A stretch of DNA of 64,000 bases from ZC4RG42 sp003242425 (GTDB lineage: Bacteria; Pseudomonadota; Gammaproteobacteria; Burkholderiales; SG8-39), in contig CALCIE010000076.1 of NCBI GenBank assembly GCA_937907425.1, positions 56,946 through 120,945 on the forward strand, in the 5' to 3' direction. Below are positions 33,594 to 43,071 of the stretch, piece by piece. The first letter of the stretch is position 1, and each line of letters opens with the position of its first letter. The position numbers and the translations under genes were made by a program. Below the pieces are notes generated by a model. The model was given only the letters and a program-made list of their open reading frames with translations. It ran no database searches and was not told the DNA's origin.

Positions 33594-34688
33594 ATGCGCC
33601 GCCTGCTGCTCGTCCTCTTCGCCCTGCTGATCGCGACCCCGGCCGCCGCCGAGCGCATCCGCGACATCGCCTCGGTGCAGGGGGTGCGCGCGAACCAGCT
33701 CATCGGTTACGGCCTGGTCGTCGGCCTCGACGGCAGCGGCGACCAGACCACGCAAACGCCTTTCACCACGCAGACGCTGCAGTCGATGCTGAGCCAGCTC
33801 GGCATCAACCTGCCGCCCGGCGTCAACCTGCAACTGAAGAACGTCGCCGCGGTGATGGTGACCGCCATGCTCGAACCGTTCGCGCAGCCCGGACAGACCA
33901 TAGACGTGACGGTGTCCTCGCTCGGTAACGCCAAGTCGCTGCGCGGCGGCACACTCCTGCTCACGCCGCTCAAGGGCGCCGACGGCCAGGTCTACGCCAT
34001 GGCGCAAGGCAACGTCGTGGTGGCCGGGGCGGGCGCCTCCGGCGGGGGCTCCAGCGTGCAGGTCAATCAGTTGAATGTCGGCCGCATTCCCGGCGGCGCG
34101 ACGGTGGAGCGTGCCGTGCCTTCGCCCTTCATGGCCTCCGACAGCGTGCGGCTGGAACTGCACAACACCGATTTCGATGCGGCGCGGCGCGTGACCGAGG
34201 CGATCAACCAGCGCTGGGGCGACGGCACGGCGACCGCGCTCGACGGCCGCGTCATCGAAGTGCGCGCGCCGCAATCGCCCAACGAACGCGTGGCTTTCAT
34301 CGCCGAGCTGGAGGCGCTGCCCATCCAGTCCATGCCGCCGGCGGCCAAGGTCATCATCAATGCACGTACCGGTTCGGTGGTGATGAACCAGGCGGTCACC
34401 ATCGAACCTTGCGCGGTCGCCCACGGCAGCCTGTCCATCGTCGTCAGCGCCACACCGGTGATCAGCCAGCCGGCGCCGTTCTCGCAAGGCCGCACCGTCG
34501 TTGCCGAGCAGGCCGATATCCAGATGCGCCAGGACGGCGGCCATCTGATGATGGTTCCCGCCGGCGCGCAGCTCGCCGACGTGGTCAAAGCGCTCAACGC
34601 GCTCGGCGCGACGCCGATCGATCTGCTCGCGATCCTGCAGGCCATGAAAGCGGCCGGCGCGCTGCGCGCGGAGCTGGAGGTGATCTGA
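33594..34688 (+). CDS. flgI: Flagellar P-ring protein FlgI
   Basis: FlgI forms the periplasmic P ring. The 364-residue product has a signal peptide (MRRLLLVLFALLIATPAAA, cleavage near residue 19) followed by ERIRDIASVQGVRANQLIGYGLVVGLDGSGDQT and RVNQ/NGTGS-like conserved blocks such as ARTGSVVMNQAVTI and DLLAILQAMKAAGALRAELEVI. Its TGA overlaps the flgJ ATG (TGATG). Confidence 0.98.
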   Translation: MRRLLLVLFALLIATPAAAERIRDIASVQGVRANQLIGYGLVVGLDGSGDQTTQTPFTTQTLQSMLSQLGINLPPGVNLQLKNVAAVMVTAMLEPFAQPGQTIDVTVSSLGNAKSLRGGTLLLTPLKGADGQVYAMAQGNVVVAGAGASGGGSSVQVNQLNVGRIPGGATVERAVPSPFMASDSVRLELHNTDFDAARRVTEAINQRWGDGTATALDGRVIEVRAPQSPNERVAFIAELEALPIQSMPPAAKVIINARTGSVVMNQAVTIEPCAVAHGSLSIVVSATPVISQPAPFSQGRTVVAEQADIQMRQDGGHLMMVPAGAQLADVVKALNALGATPIDLLAILQAMKAAGALRAELEVI

Positions 34689-35557
34689 TGGCGGTCGATC
34701 CCGCGCTGTCCTCGCGCCTCGCGCTGGACGCCGGGGCGCTGGAAAACCTCAAGACCCAGGCGCGCCAGTCGCCTGACCGCGCGCTGCAGGCGGCGGCGCG
34801 CGAGTTCGAGTCGGTGTTCATGCACATGTTGCTGAAGAGCATGCGTGAGACCCTGGCGCAGGACGGCCCCTTCGATTCCGACGCCACGCGGATGTACACC
34901 GGCATGCTCGACCAGCAGCTTGCGCAGACGCTCGCCGCGCGCGGCAGCCTGGGACTCGCGGACATGATGGTGAAGCAGCTCTCCGCCACGTACGGCGCGC
35001 AAGGCAACGCCGCGCCTGCGGCGAACGCGCCGGCGGCGCAGCGCGCGCCGGAACTGCGCAGGATGGGCGCCATGGAGCGCGATGCGCAGCAGGCCTTCGT
35101 CGAACGCATGCTGCCGCACGCGCACGAGGCGGCGCGCCGTACCGGCGTGCCGGCGCAGTTCATCCTCGGCCAGGCCGCGCTCGAATCCGGCTGGGGCCGG
35201 CGCGAAATAAAGGGCAGCGACGGCACGCCGAGCTACAACCTGTTCGGAATCAAGGCCGATCCCGGCTGGACCGGCCGGACGGTGGACGTGCTGACCACCG
35301 AGTACGTCGACGGTCGCGCGCAGAAAGTGGTGCAGAAGTTCCGCGCCTACGCGTCCTACGCCGAAGCCTTCGCCGACTGGGCGCAGCTGATCGCGAACAA
35401 TCCGCGCTATGCCAAGGCCCGCAATGCGACCGGCGCCGCCGAGTTCGCGCAAGGGCTGCAGCAGGCCGGCTACGCCACCGATCCGCTCTACGCGGAAAAA
35501 CTGACCCGCATCATCAACCGGCAACTGGCGCAGCGCGAAACGGACGGGCAGGGGTGA
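34688..35557 (+). CDS. flgJ: Rod cap / peptidoglycan hydrolase FlgJ
   Basis: FlgJ caps the growing rod and cuts a hole in the cell wall. The 289-residue product has the rod-cap domain (AAREFESVFMHMLLKSMRETL at about 38-58) and a C-terminal glucosaminidase domain (about 130-285) with the catalytic-type glutamate in GQAALESGWGRREI and YNLFGIKADPGW. The two-domain form is usual in beta- and gammaproteobacteria. It is coupled to flgI; 67 bases with a sigma-28 promoter separate it from flgK. Confidence 0.96.
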   Translation: MAVDPALSSRLALDAGALENLKTQARQSPDRALQAAAREFESVFMHMLLKSMRETLAQDGPFDSDATRMYTGMLDQQLAQTLAARGSLGLADMMVKQLSATYGAQGNAAPAANAPAAQRAPELRRMGAMERDAQQAFVERMLPHAHEAARRTGVPAQFILGQAALESGWGRREIKGSDGTPSYNLFGIKADPGWTGRTVDVLTTEYVDGRAQKVVQKFRAYASYAEAFADWAQLIANNPRYAKARNATGAAEFAQGLQQAGYATDPLYAEKLTRIINRQLAQRETDGQG

Positions 35558-35576
35558 AGGATGGAACACGTGCGGC

Positions 35577-35604
35577 TCAAGTTTGCGGACGATCGTGCCG
35601 ATAT
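35577..35604 (+). promoter_or_regulatory. Sigma-28 promoter of flgKL
   Basis: TCAAGTTT, a 12-base spacer and GCCGATAT lie in the flgJ-flgK gap; the -10 ends 20 bases before the flgK ATG and the GACGAGGG ribosome site lies between. This allows late expression of the junction proteins apart from the rod operon. Confidence 0.82.
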
Positions 35605-35624
35605 GACAATTTGACGAGGGCAAC

Positions 35625-37541
35625 ATGGCGAGCTCCCTATTCGGTATCGGCATCTCGGGCCTCAACAGCGCGCAGGCCGGGCTGATCACGACCGGTCACA
35701 ACATCGCTAACGTCAACACTCCCGGATACAGCCGTCAGGTCGTCGTCCAGGGGACCAACGCGCCCTTCTACACCGGCGCCGGCTATTTCGGCACCGGCGT
35801 GCACGTGCAGACGGTCAAGCGCGAATACGACGCCTTCCTGGAAATCCAGGCGCGCCAGACCCAGGCCGCCGCCAGCCATCTCGAGCGCTATGCGACGCAG
35901 ATCGGCCGGCTCGACCAGCTGCTCGCCGATCTGGACGGCGGGTTGTCGAAGGCCTTCGACGAGTTCTTCGAAAGCATCAACGAGGTCGCCGCCTATCCGC
36001 GCGATGCCGCCGCGCGGCAGAGCATGCTGTCGGCCAGCAATGCGCTGGTCGCGCGCTTCCAGGCACTGGAGGCCGAGCTGGTCGCGGCGCGGCGCGACGT
36101 CAACAGCCAGCTCGAGATCAACGTCGCCAACATCAACTCCATCGCCAACCGCATCGCCGAGCTGAACGCACGCATCGCGCTGCACCGCGCGCATGGCAAC
36201 GGCTTGCAGGAACCCAACGACCTGCTCGACCAGCGCGATACCCTGGTGCGCGAGCTGAACAAGCTCATCGGTGCCAAGGTCGTGGAGCAGGACGACGGCA
36301 GCTACAACGTCTTCATCGGCAACGGCCAGGCGCTCGTGGTGCGCGACCGCGCCAACCGGCTGGTGCTGCAGGACGATCCGGCGGTGCCGGGCGACAAGCA
36401 GATCGCGCTCGACGCCAACGGGCTGCGCGTGCCGTTGACCGCCGCGCAACTGACCGGCGGCGAAGTGGGCGGTCTGCTGGAATTCCGCGATCAGACCCTC
36501 AACGTCGCGCACAATGCGCTCGGTCGCATCGCCATGACGCTTGCCGCCGAGTTCAACGCCCAGCATGCGCTCGGGCTGGATCTCAACGGCCAGCCGGGCG
36601 GACAGTTCTTCGCCTTGGCGCAGCCGCTCGTTCATGCCTCGATCCTGAACGGCGGCAATGCCCAGCTGCAAGTGACGGTGAGCGACTACGGCGCGCTGAC
36701 CGCCAGCGATTACCGGCTGACCTACGACGGCACGCAGTACCACCTGACGCGGTTGCCGGAGAACACCACGCAGAGTTTCGCCGCGCTGCCCGTCGATGTC
36801 GACGGCCTGCGCATCGAGGTGGCGGGCGGCACCATGGCGCCGGGCGACAGCTTCGTCATCCAGCCCACGCGGGCGGGCGCGGCGCAACTGGCGGCGCTCG
36901 TGCACGACACCCAGGCGATCGCCGCCGCGGCGCCGATCAAGACCGCCGCCGCGCTCGACAACACCGGCAACGCCACCATCAGCGCCGGCCGGGTGGACGC
37001 GGGCTACACGCACAGCAACACGACCTACGTCATCACCTTCGCCGTGTCCGGCGGCACCACGACCTATACCGTGGATACCGTGCCCACTTCCGGCGGGCTC
37101 GGTACCGGCACCTACACCAGCGGTGCAACCATCGACTTCCTCGACGATCTCGGCATCCACGTGGAGATCACGGGCGTGCCCGCCGACGGTGACAGCTTCA
37201 CCGTCTCGCCCAATGACGGCACGGCCGACAATCGCAACGCACTCGCGCTCGCCGCGCTGCAGACGAAGAACGTCATGGCAGGCGGTACGGCGACGCTGCA
37301 GGGCGGCTATGCGCAACTCGTTTCGGCCGTCGGCAACAAGACGCGCGAAGTGCAGGTGACGAGCGAGGCGCAGAACCTGCTGCTCAAGGACACGCTCGCG
37401 GCGCGCGAATCGGTCGCGGGCGTGAACCTCGACGAGGAGGCCGCCAACCTCATCCGCTATCAGCAGGCCTATCAGGCGGCGGGCAAGGTCATCGCCGTCG
37501 CCGGTACGTTGTTCGACAGTATTCTGGAAATCCTGAGATAA
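35625..37541 (+). CDS. flgK: Hook-filament junction protein FlgK
   Basis: FlgK (HAP1) joins hook and filament. The 638-residue product begins SSLFGIGISGLNSAQAGLITTGHNIANVNTPGYSRQVVVQ and ends NLDEEAANLIRYQQAYQAAGKVIAVAGTLFDSILEIL, both diagnostic. A central region at about residues 458-532 (YVITFAVSGGTTTYTV ... PADGDSFTV) is an inserted beta domain that recurs in FlgL. It is longer than enterobacterial FlgK (about 550). Likely controlled by its own sigma-28 promoter. Confidence 0.97.
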   Translation: MASSLFGIGISGLNSAQAGLITTGHNIANVNTPGYSRQVVVQGTNAPFYTGAGYFGTGVHVQTVKREYDAFLEIQARQTQAAASHLERYATQIGRLDQLLADLDGGLSKAFDEFFESINEVAAYPRDAAARQSMLSASNALVARFQALEAELVAARRDVNSQLEINVANINSIANRIAELNARIALHRAHGNGLQEPNDLLDQRDTLVRELNKLIGAKVVEQDDGSYNVFIGNGQALVVRDRANRLVLQDDPAVPGDKQIALDANGLRVPLTAAQLTGGEVGGLLEFRDQTLNVAHNALGRIAMTLAAEFNAQHALGLDLNGQPGGQFFALAQPLVHASILNGGNAQLQVTVSDYGALTASDYRLTYDGTQYHLTRLPENTTQSFAALPVDVDGLRIEVAGGTMAPGDSFVIQPTRAGAAQLAALVHDTQAIAAAAPIKTAAALDNTGNATISAGRVDAGYTHSNTTYVITFAVSGGTTTYTVDTVPTSGGLGTGTYTSGATIDFLDDLGIHVEITGVPADGDSFTVSPNDGTADNRNALALAALQTKNVMAGGTATLQGGYAQLVSAVGNKTREVQVTSEAQNLLLKDTLAARESVAGVNLDEEAANLIRYQQAYQAAGKVIAVAGTLFDSILEILR

Positions 37542-37543
37542 GC

Positions 37544-38746
37544 ATGCGCGTCAGTACCGGAATGATCTTCCAGCGCGGGCTGGAAGCCCTGCAGCGGCAG
37601 CAGGCGGCCGCGCTCGATACCCAACAGCACATCGCCGCGGGCAAACGTGTTCTGCGTCCCTCCGACGATCCGGTCGCTGCCAGCCGCGCCATCGAAACGT
37701 CGCAGGCCAAGGCGTTGAATGCCCAGTACGGCGCCAATCAGGCCGCCGCGCGCGAAACCCTGGCATTGACGGAATCGGTGCTCGCCGACATCGGCAACGT
37801 GCTGCAGGATGTGCGCGTGCTCGTGCTCAATGCCGGCAGCGGCGCGCTCACCGATGCGGACCGCAGGAGTCTCGCCATCGATCTGCGCGGCAAGTACGAA
37901 CACCTGCTGGGACTGGTCAATTCCACCGACGGCGCGGGCAACTACCTGTTCGCCGGCTACGCGGCCGACAAGGCGCCTTTCGTCAAGAGCGTGACGGGCG
38001 TGCAGTACGTCGGCGATCAGGGCAACCGTTCGTTGCAGGTCGGCCCGGCACAGACCGTGGCGATCAGCGAGAACGGCGCGGAATTGTTCGAGCGCCTGCG
38101 CGAGGGCAACGGCGTTTTCGTGGCCCAGGCCGATCCGGGCAACAGCGGCACCGCGGCGGCCGATATCGGCCGCACGCTGGGCGGCCAGACGGAGCCGGTC
38201 AACTATTCGATCACCTTCAGCGTCGCAGGCGGCGTGACGACCTACACGGTGACGAACCACAACACGGGCGACGTCAGTGCGCCGGTCCCCTACACCAGCG
38301 GGCAGCCGATCGTGATCGACAACATGGAGTTCACGATCAGCGGCGAGCCGGCCGACGGCGACAGCTTCACCGTTCGTCCGGCGGCGCAGAAAAACGTGTT
38401 CGCCATGCTGGACGAGCTGATCGCCGCGCTCGAGGAGCCGCTGCTCGACGGGGCCGCGCGTGCCCGTTTCGGCGAACAGATGGCTTTAGGCCTCACCAAC
38501 GTCGACAAGGCTTTCGACCGCGTGCTGGTGGTCCGCACCGCGATGGGCGCCAGCCTGCGTCAGCTCGAAGCGCTCAACGAAACCGTGCAGGACAAGGCTC
38601 TGCATTACGAGGAACGGCTGTCGCAACTGCTCGACCTCGACTATGCCGAGGCCATCACCAAGCTGGCGCGCGAGCAGATGGCGCTCGAAGCGGCCCAGCT
38701 GAGCTACCAGCGCATCACGTCCCTGTCGCTGTTCAACTACCTCTGA
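37544..38746 (+). CDS. flgL: Hook-filament junction protein FlgL
   Basis: FlgL (HAP3) is the second junction protein. The 400-residue product begins MRVSTGMIFQRGLEALQRQQAAALDTQQHIAAGKRVLRPSDDPVAASRAIE and ends with LAREQMALEAAQLSYQRITSLSLFNYL, as expected. A central module (about 218-284: YSITFSVAGGVTTYTV ... PADGDSFTVRP) resembles that in FlgK. Its ATG lies 2 bases after the flgK stop with a weak ribosome site, so translation is likely coupled. Confidence 0.96.
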   Translation: MRVSTGMIFQRGLEALQRQQAAALDTQQHIAAGKRVLRPSDDPVAASRAIETSQAKALNAQYGANQAAARETLALTESVLADIGNVLQDVRVLVLNAGSGALTDADRRSLAIDLRGKYEHLLGLVNSTDGAGNYLFAGYAADKAPFVKSVTGVQYVGDQGNRSLQVGPAQTVAISENGAELFERLREGNGVFVAQADPGNSGTAAADIGRTLGGQTEPVNYSITFSVAGGVTTYTVTNHNTGDVSAPVPYTSGQPIVIDNMEFTISGEPADGDSFTVRPAAQKNVFAMLDELIAALEEPLLDGAARARFGEQMALGLTNVDKAFDRVLVVRTAMGASLRQLEALNETVQDKALHYEERLSQLLDLDYAEAITKLAREQMALEAAQLSYQRITSLSLFNYL

Positions 38747-38783
38747 CCGGGAGGGCGGACCGGCGCCGCGCCGGCCTGGCAAG

Positions 38784-40601
38784 ATGGAAAGCAACCCCCG
38801 ACCTCCGTCGCCTTCCGAGATCGCCCGCGAAGCGCTGCGCCGTCTGGCGCAGCGGCGCATTGCGCCGACGCCGGACAACTACGCCGAGGTCTACGGCGAA
38901 ATCGCCGGACGGCGCGAGGTGCCCGCTCAGGCTGCAGTACGCCTGATGGAAAGGTTTGCCCAGGAACTGGGCAAGCGCGAAGGGCCGCTGCAGCGGCACG
39001 GCGAAGCCCTCGCGCGGGCGATCGCCGGGGGCGACTGGGACGAGGCGGCCCGGCGCCTCGAAGACGCGATCGACGCCGTGGCGCGCGGTCCGGAATGGGC
39101 GCAGTTGTTCCGCAATCTGCTGAAGCAGCTCGACACGCGCCATGCCGGGCTGACGGAGGCGCGCAAGCGCGAAATGCTCGAGCACGTGCTGACCGCGTTC
39201 TCGAGCGACTCGAACAAGCTGTACATGCGCCTCAGCGGCATGCTGAAGTCCTGGAGCGAGGCGCCGCTCGCACCGCTACTGGAGCTCGCGCCGCCGCCCC
39301 CGCCCAGGCCGGCGGCCGAGCTGTCGCGTTCGGGCGAGCTGCGCATCGTGGCGCAGAACGAGGCCGTGCCGCTGCCGAACAGCCGCGAGCTGATGCGCAA
39401 GGTGCTGTGGCTGATGGTGGACGTGCTGGAGCGCGGCGTGCTGGCGAAGCTCGAACACTCGCCCAAGCTCGCGGAGGAGGCGCAGGCCATCATCCATGCC
39501 GCGAACTGGGCAAGCACCGCCGCCGACATCGAACGCCTGTCGCAGTCGCTCAAACACTTCTGGTACCGGCTGGAGGTTTCGGGCGAGTCGCCCGACCGCG
39601 TCATCGCCAGCATGGGCGCGCTGTTGCGGCTGGTGGTGGAGAACCTGGGCGAACTCGTCGGCGACGAAGCCTGGGTGGCGGCGCAGGTCGAACAGATGCG
39701 CGAAGTGCTGGCCGGGCCGATCAACGAGCGCAACCTGCGCGAAGCCGAACGCACGTTCCGGCGCGTGCTCTACCGGCAGGCGGCGGTGAAGCTGTCGCTG
39801 GACGAAGCCAAGAACGCGCTGAAAGGCGTGCTGACCACCTTCATCGACCGTCTGGGCACGATGGCGGCGGTGACCGGCAACTACCAGGAACGCATGGCGC
39901 GCTACGCCGCCGAGCTCGCCCGGACAGACGATATCCTGCGCATCAACGAAATCGTGCTCAAGCTCACCCAGGACACGCGCAACATGCACGCCGACGTGCA
40001 GCGCAACTACGACGAGCTGGAGAGCGCGCGCCGCCTCGCCGCCGAGCACGAGGCGAGGGTGCGCGCGCTGGAGCAGGAACTGCAGGCGATCAGCCAGCAG
40101 GCGCGCGAAGACAATCTCACGCGCGCGCTCAACCGTCGCGGCCTGACCGAAGCGTTCGTGACGGAGGTCGCGCGCGCCGAGCGCAAAAACGCGCCACTGT
40201 GCCTGGCGCTGCTCGACGTCGACGACTTCAAGCTGCTGAACGACCGCTACGGCCATGCCACCGGCGACGAGGCGCTGGTCTATCTGGCGAACATCATGCG
40301 CAAGGCGTTGCGGCCGACCGACATCGTCGCCCGCTACGGCGGCGAGGAGTTCGTCATCCTGATGCCGGACACGCCGATCGATATGGCCGCCGAGGTGATG
40401 CGCCGTACGCAGCGCGAACTCACGCGCCACTTCTTCCTGCACGACAACGAGCGCCTGCTCATCACGTTCAGCGCCGGCGTGGCCGAATACCGCCCCGGCG
40501 AGGATCAATACGCGCTCATCGACCGTGCCGATGCGGCGCTATATGTCGCCAAGCGGCAGGGCAAGAACCAGGTGGTGAAAGCCGAACAAGGGCAGGGTTG
40601 A
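38784..40601 (+). CDS. Diguanylate cyclase (GGDEF)
   Basis: A soluble 605-residue protein with a long helical N-terminal part (about 1-440, no membrane segment; it starts IAREALRRLAQRRIAPTPDNYAEVYGEIAG, a pattern seen in other GGDEF proteins) and a C-terminal GGDEF domain. The active site reads GGEEF (about 519-523), and an RxxD inhibitory site (RPTD) sits five residues before it, so it should make c-di-GMP and be product-inhibited. It follows flgL by 37 bases and may raise the signal sensed by the YcgR-like brake. Confidence 0.92.
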   Translation: MESNPRPPSPSEIAREALRRLAQRRIAPTPDNYAEVYGEIAGRREVPAQAAVRLMERFAQELGKREGPLQRHGEALARAIAGGDWDEAARRLEDAIDAVARGPEWAQLFRNLLKQLDTRHAGLTEARKREMLEHVLTAFSSDSNKLYMRLSGMLKSWSEAPLAPLLELAPPPPPRPAAELSRSGELRIVAQNEAVPLPNSRELMRKVLWLMVDVLERGVLAKLEHSPKLAEEAQAIIHAANWASTAADIERLSQSLKHFWYRLEVSGESPDRVIASMGALLRLVVENLGELVGDEAWVAAQVEQMREVLAGPINERNLREAERTFRRVLYRQAAVKLSLDEAKNALKGVLTTFIDRLGTMAAVTGNYQERMARYAAELARTDDILRINEIVLKLTQDTRNMHADVQRNYDELESARRLAAEHEARVRALEQELQAISQQAREDNLTRALNRRGLTEAFVTEVARAERKNAPLCLALLDVDDFKLLNDRYGHATGDEALVYLANIMRKALRPTDIVARYGGEEFVILMPDTPIDMAAEVMRRTQRELTRHFFLHDNERLLITFSAGVAEYRPGEDQYALIDRADAALYVAKRQGKNQVVKAEQGQG

Positions 40602-40619
40602 CCACGTCGCGGGACGTGG
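40602..40619. terminator. Possible terminator hairpin between convergent genes
   Basis: A perfect 7-bp stem CCACGTC/GACGTGG with a 4-base loop lies between the cyclase and the convergent regulator, but no T-run follows on either side. Confidence 0.35.
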
Positions 40620-40656
40620 CCGCGCCCGCCGGCGGAGAGGCGGCGGCGAGACCGCT

Positions 40657-41289
40657 TCAATCCACCAGTCCGTGCTTGATGGCGTAGTGGGTCAGCTCGG
40701 CGTTGTTGCTGAGCCGCATCTTCTCAAGCAGGCGCGTGCGGTAGACGCTCACGGTCTTGGGCGAAAGAGCCAGCGTGCTGGCGATCTCGGACAGCTTCTT
40801 GCCGGAGGCGATGAGCCGCAGCGTCTGGAACTCGCGGTCCGAGAGCATCTGATGCGGCGGGATTTCGCTTGCCGGCCCCATGCTCTCGGCCAGCAGCTCG
40901 GCGAGATCCTCGGTGATGTAGCGTTTGCCGGACATAATGCGCTCGACGGCCTCCACCAGCACGTCAGGCGCACAATCCTTGGTCAGATAGCCGGCCGCGC
41001 CCGCTTTCAGCGCCCGCACCCCGAACTGGTCCGCCGGATACATCGACAGGATCAGGACCTTCAGTTGCGGGAACTCGTCTTTGATGATCTTGATCGCCTC
41101 GATGCCGTTCTTGCCCGGCATAGCGACGTCCATGAGCAGCACGTCGCACGGCGTCTGGCGCAGCAGACGCACGGCTTCCGCGGCGTTGGGCGCTTCGCCC
41201 ACGACGCGGATGTTCTCGGTATCGGAAAGAATCTGGGTCAGGCCTTTGCGGACGACCGCATGGTCGTCCGCCACCAGCACTCGGATCAC
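40657..41289 (-). CDS. NarL/LuxR-family response regulator
   Basis: The product (210 residues) has a receiver (RVLVADDHAVVRKGL, phospho-acceptor Asp in VLLMDVAMPGKNGIEA, YLTKD) and a C-terminal LuxR-type helix-turn-helix (LSDREFQTLRLIASGKKLSEIASTLALSPKTVSVYRTRLLEKM). The start is taken as the GTG at 41289, which has a GGGGGAG ribosome site and lies just after the kinase stop codon (TGAAGTG). An ATG at 41313 would add eight residues inside the kinase gene. With the kinase it forms a two-component pair of unknown target. Confidence 0.9.
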   Translation of the reverse strand: MIRVLVADDHAVVRKGLTQILSDTENIRVVGEAPNAAEAVRLLRQTPCDVLLMDVAMPGKNGIEAIKIIKDEFPQLKVLILSMYPADQFGVRALKAGAAGYLTKDCAPDVLVEAVERIMSGKRYITEDLAELLAESMGPASEIPPHQMLSDREFQTLRLIASGKKLSEIASTLALSPKTVSVYRTRLLEKMRLSNNAELTHYAIKHGLVD

Positions 41290-41290
41290 T

Positions 41291-42790
41291 TCACTCCCCC
41301 GTCGACGAGGCAAGCGGCAGTTCCAGGATGGCGCGGGTCCCGCCGCGCGGCGGGCGATGGAAGACCAGCCGGCCGTTCAGCTCCCGCGCGCGCTCCAACA
41401 TGCCGCGGATGCCGTACGACCCGCGCTTGGCGCGGTCCTCCTCGGTGAGACCGATGCCGTCGTCCTCCACTTCCAGGCGCAACACGCTGCCGTTCTGTTC
41501 CAGACGCACGTTGACGCGGCTCGCCTGCGCATGCTTGGCGATGTTGGTGAGGAGTTCCTGGAAAATGCGGAACACCGCTGTGGCCCGATCTGTATCGAGC
41601 GTGATGTCGCCGTCGCACCGAAAGCGGCATTGCACGCCCGTGCGTTTCTGAAAATCCTTTGCCTGCCATTCTATGGCGGCAGTGAAACCGAAATCCAGGA
41701 TCGGCGGGCGCAGGTCGCGGGCAATTCGCACACTTGCCTGCATGGCGCTGTCGAGCAGGGCGCTCATGCTTTCGAGTTTTTCCGCCAGATTCGGATCGTG
41801 ACCGTAGCGTTTTTTGATCCACGCTAAATCGGCGCGCAATCCGGTGAGGGTGCCGCCGATATCGTCGTGGATTTCTCGCGCGATGCGTGCCCGCTCCTGT
41901 TCCTTGGCGCGCTCGAGGTGGCCGGAGAGCCGCCGCAGTTCGTCGCGCGAGGCGTACAGCTCGGCCTGGGCGTGTTTGAGTGCGCTGATGTCGCTGATGA
42001 GCCCGTCCCAGACCAGATCGCCCGGTCGATCCCCCTGGCGGGGACTCGCCTCGATCTGGATCCAGCGTTCCACCGTTCCCTGCGGCGTACGCGCGGTCGC
42101 GCGCCCTTCCCAGCCCAGCCGGACGCGGGCGAGCGCCGCATGCGCCAGCGCAGTGTCGAAACGCAGACGGTCGGCTTCGACGATCAGGCGGTGCAGCGAA
42201 TGCGGATCTTCGAGCAGCGTTTGCGGCGGCACGCCGAACAGCCGCTCGGACGCTTCGCTCGCATAGGTGAAGGCGAGCGGCTCGCCTTCTTCATTGGTAT
42301 GCATGCAGAACAGCATGCCGGGCAGGTTGGCGGTGATGGCGCGCAGGCGCGATTCCGATTCGCGCAACGCCGCCTCGGCTGCGCGCTGGCGCTGGCGCGC
42401 CTCGCTCGCCTTCATGCAGCGTTCGATCGCCGGGATGAGACGCGCCAGCCGGTCTTTCAGGATGTAGTCGTCCGCGCCGGCCTGCATCGCTTCCACGGCG
42501 ATGTCTTCGCCGATGGCGCCGGAGACGATGATGAAGGGCACCTCGCAGCCGCAGGACTGCAGGGTGCGCAGGGCGGCGCTGGCGGAGAAAGTCGGCAGTC
42601 TGTGGTCGGAGATGACCACGTCCCACAGGCCGTCGGCCAGCGCCTCGCGCATCGACCGCTCGTCGTCGACCCGCCGCGCCTGGACGTCGTAGCGGGCGCG
42701 CTTGAGGGTATAGAGCAGCAGCTCGTAGTCCGCCTCGGAATCCTCGACCACGAGCACGCGCAGCGGGCGCAACGGCCGAGCTTCAGTCAT
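41291..42790 (-). CDS. Receiver-PAS sensor histidine kinase (HisKA_3)
   Basis: A cytoplasmic 499-residue kinase with an N-terminal receiver (about 10-125, VISDHRLP), a PAS domain (about 140-255), a HisKA_3 dimerisation domain with the phospho-histidine in REIHDDIGGTL, and an ATPase domain (HAQASRVNVRLEQN, VEDDGIGL, GIRGMLERA). HisKA_3 kinases pair with LuxR-type regulators, and one is encoded immediately downstream. There is no membrane segment, so it senses an internal signal. A GGGAGACC ribosome site precedes the ATG. Confidence 0.92.
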   Translation of the reverse strand: MTEARPLRPLRVLVVEDSEADYELLLYTLKRARYDVQARRVDDERSMREALADGLWDVVISDHRLPTFSASAALRTLQSCGCEVPFIIVSGAIGEDIAVEAMQAGADDYILKDRLARLIPAIERCMKASEARQRQRAAEAALRESESRLRAITANLPGMLFCMHTNEEGEPLAFTYASEASERLFGVPPQTLLEDPHSLHRLIVEADRLRFDTALAHAALARVRLGWEGRATARTPQGTVERWIQIEASPRQGDRPGDLVWDGLISDISALKHAQAELYASRDELRRLSGHLERAKEQERARIAREIHDDIGGTLTGLRADLAWIKKRYGHDPNLAEKLESMSALLDSAMQASVRIARDLRPPILDFGFTAAIEWQAKDFQKRTGVQCRFRCDGDITLDTDRATAVFRIFQELLTNIAKHAQASRVNVRLEQNGSVLRLEVEDDGIGLTEEDRAKRGSYGIRGMLERARELNGRLVFHRPPRGGTRAILELPLASSTGE

Positions 42791-43071
42791 GCCGGTCTCC
42801 CGTCCCGGCTCGGCTATCCCGGAACCCGGCGCTCCCCTTCATCGGTCCTGAAGCCCGGTGTGCGGCGTCGAAACGGCAGGCGGTTGCGAACGGCGGAAGC
42901 CTGAATATGAACGTGAACGGCAGCACGATTTGCCCCGTATCCACCCTTTATTTTCCCGATGACGTGCCGATACCCCGGAAAACAATCGTGTTGCCTGACT
43001 GCGCCTCCGGGTCGGCGCAGCGTTGACGCGCGCCTTGTGCAGCGTTTCATCCAAACGAAAGCAAGTCTAGC

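Noticed and set aside
42967..42974. GCCGATAC as a sigma-28 -10 element before the receptor at 43072
   Set aside because: No TCAAG- or TAAAG-like -35 is found 11-12 bases upstream.
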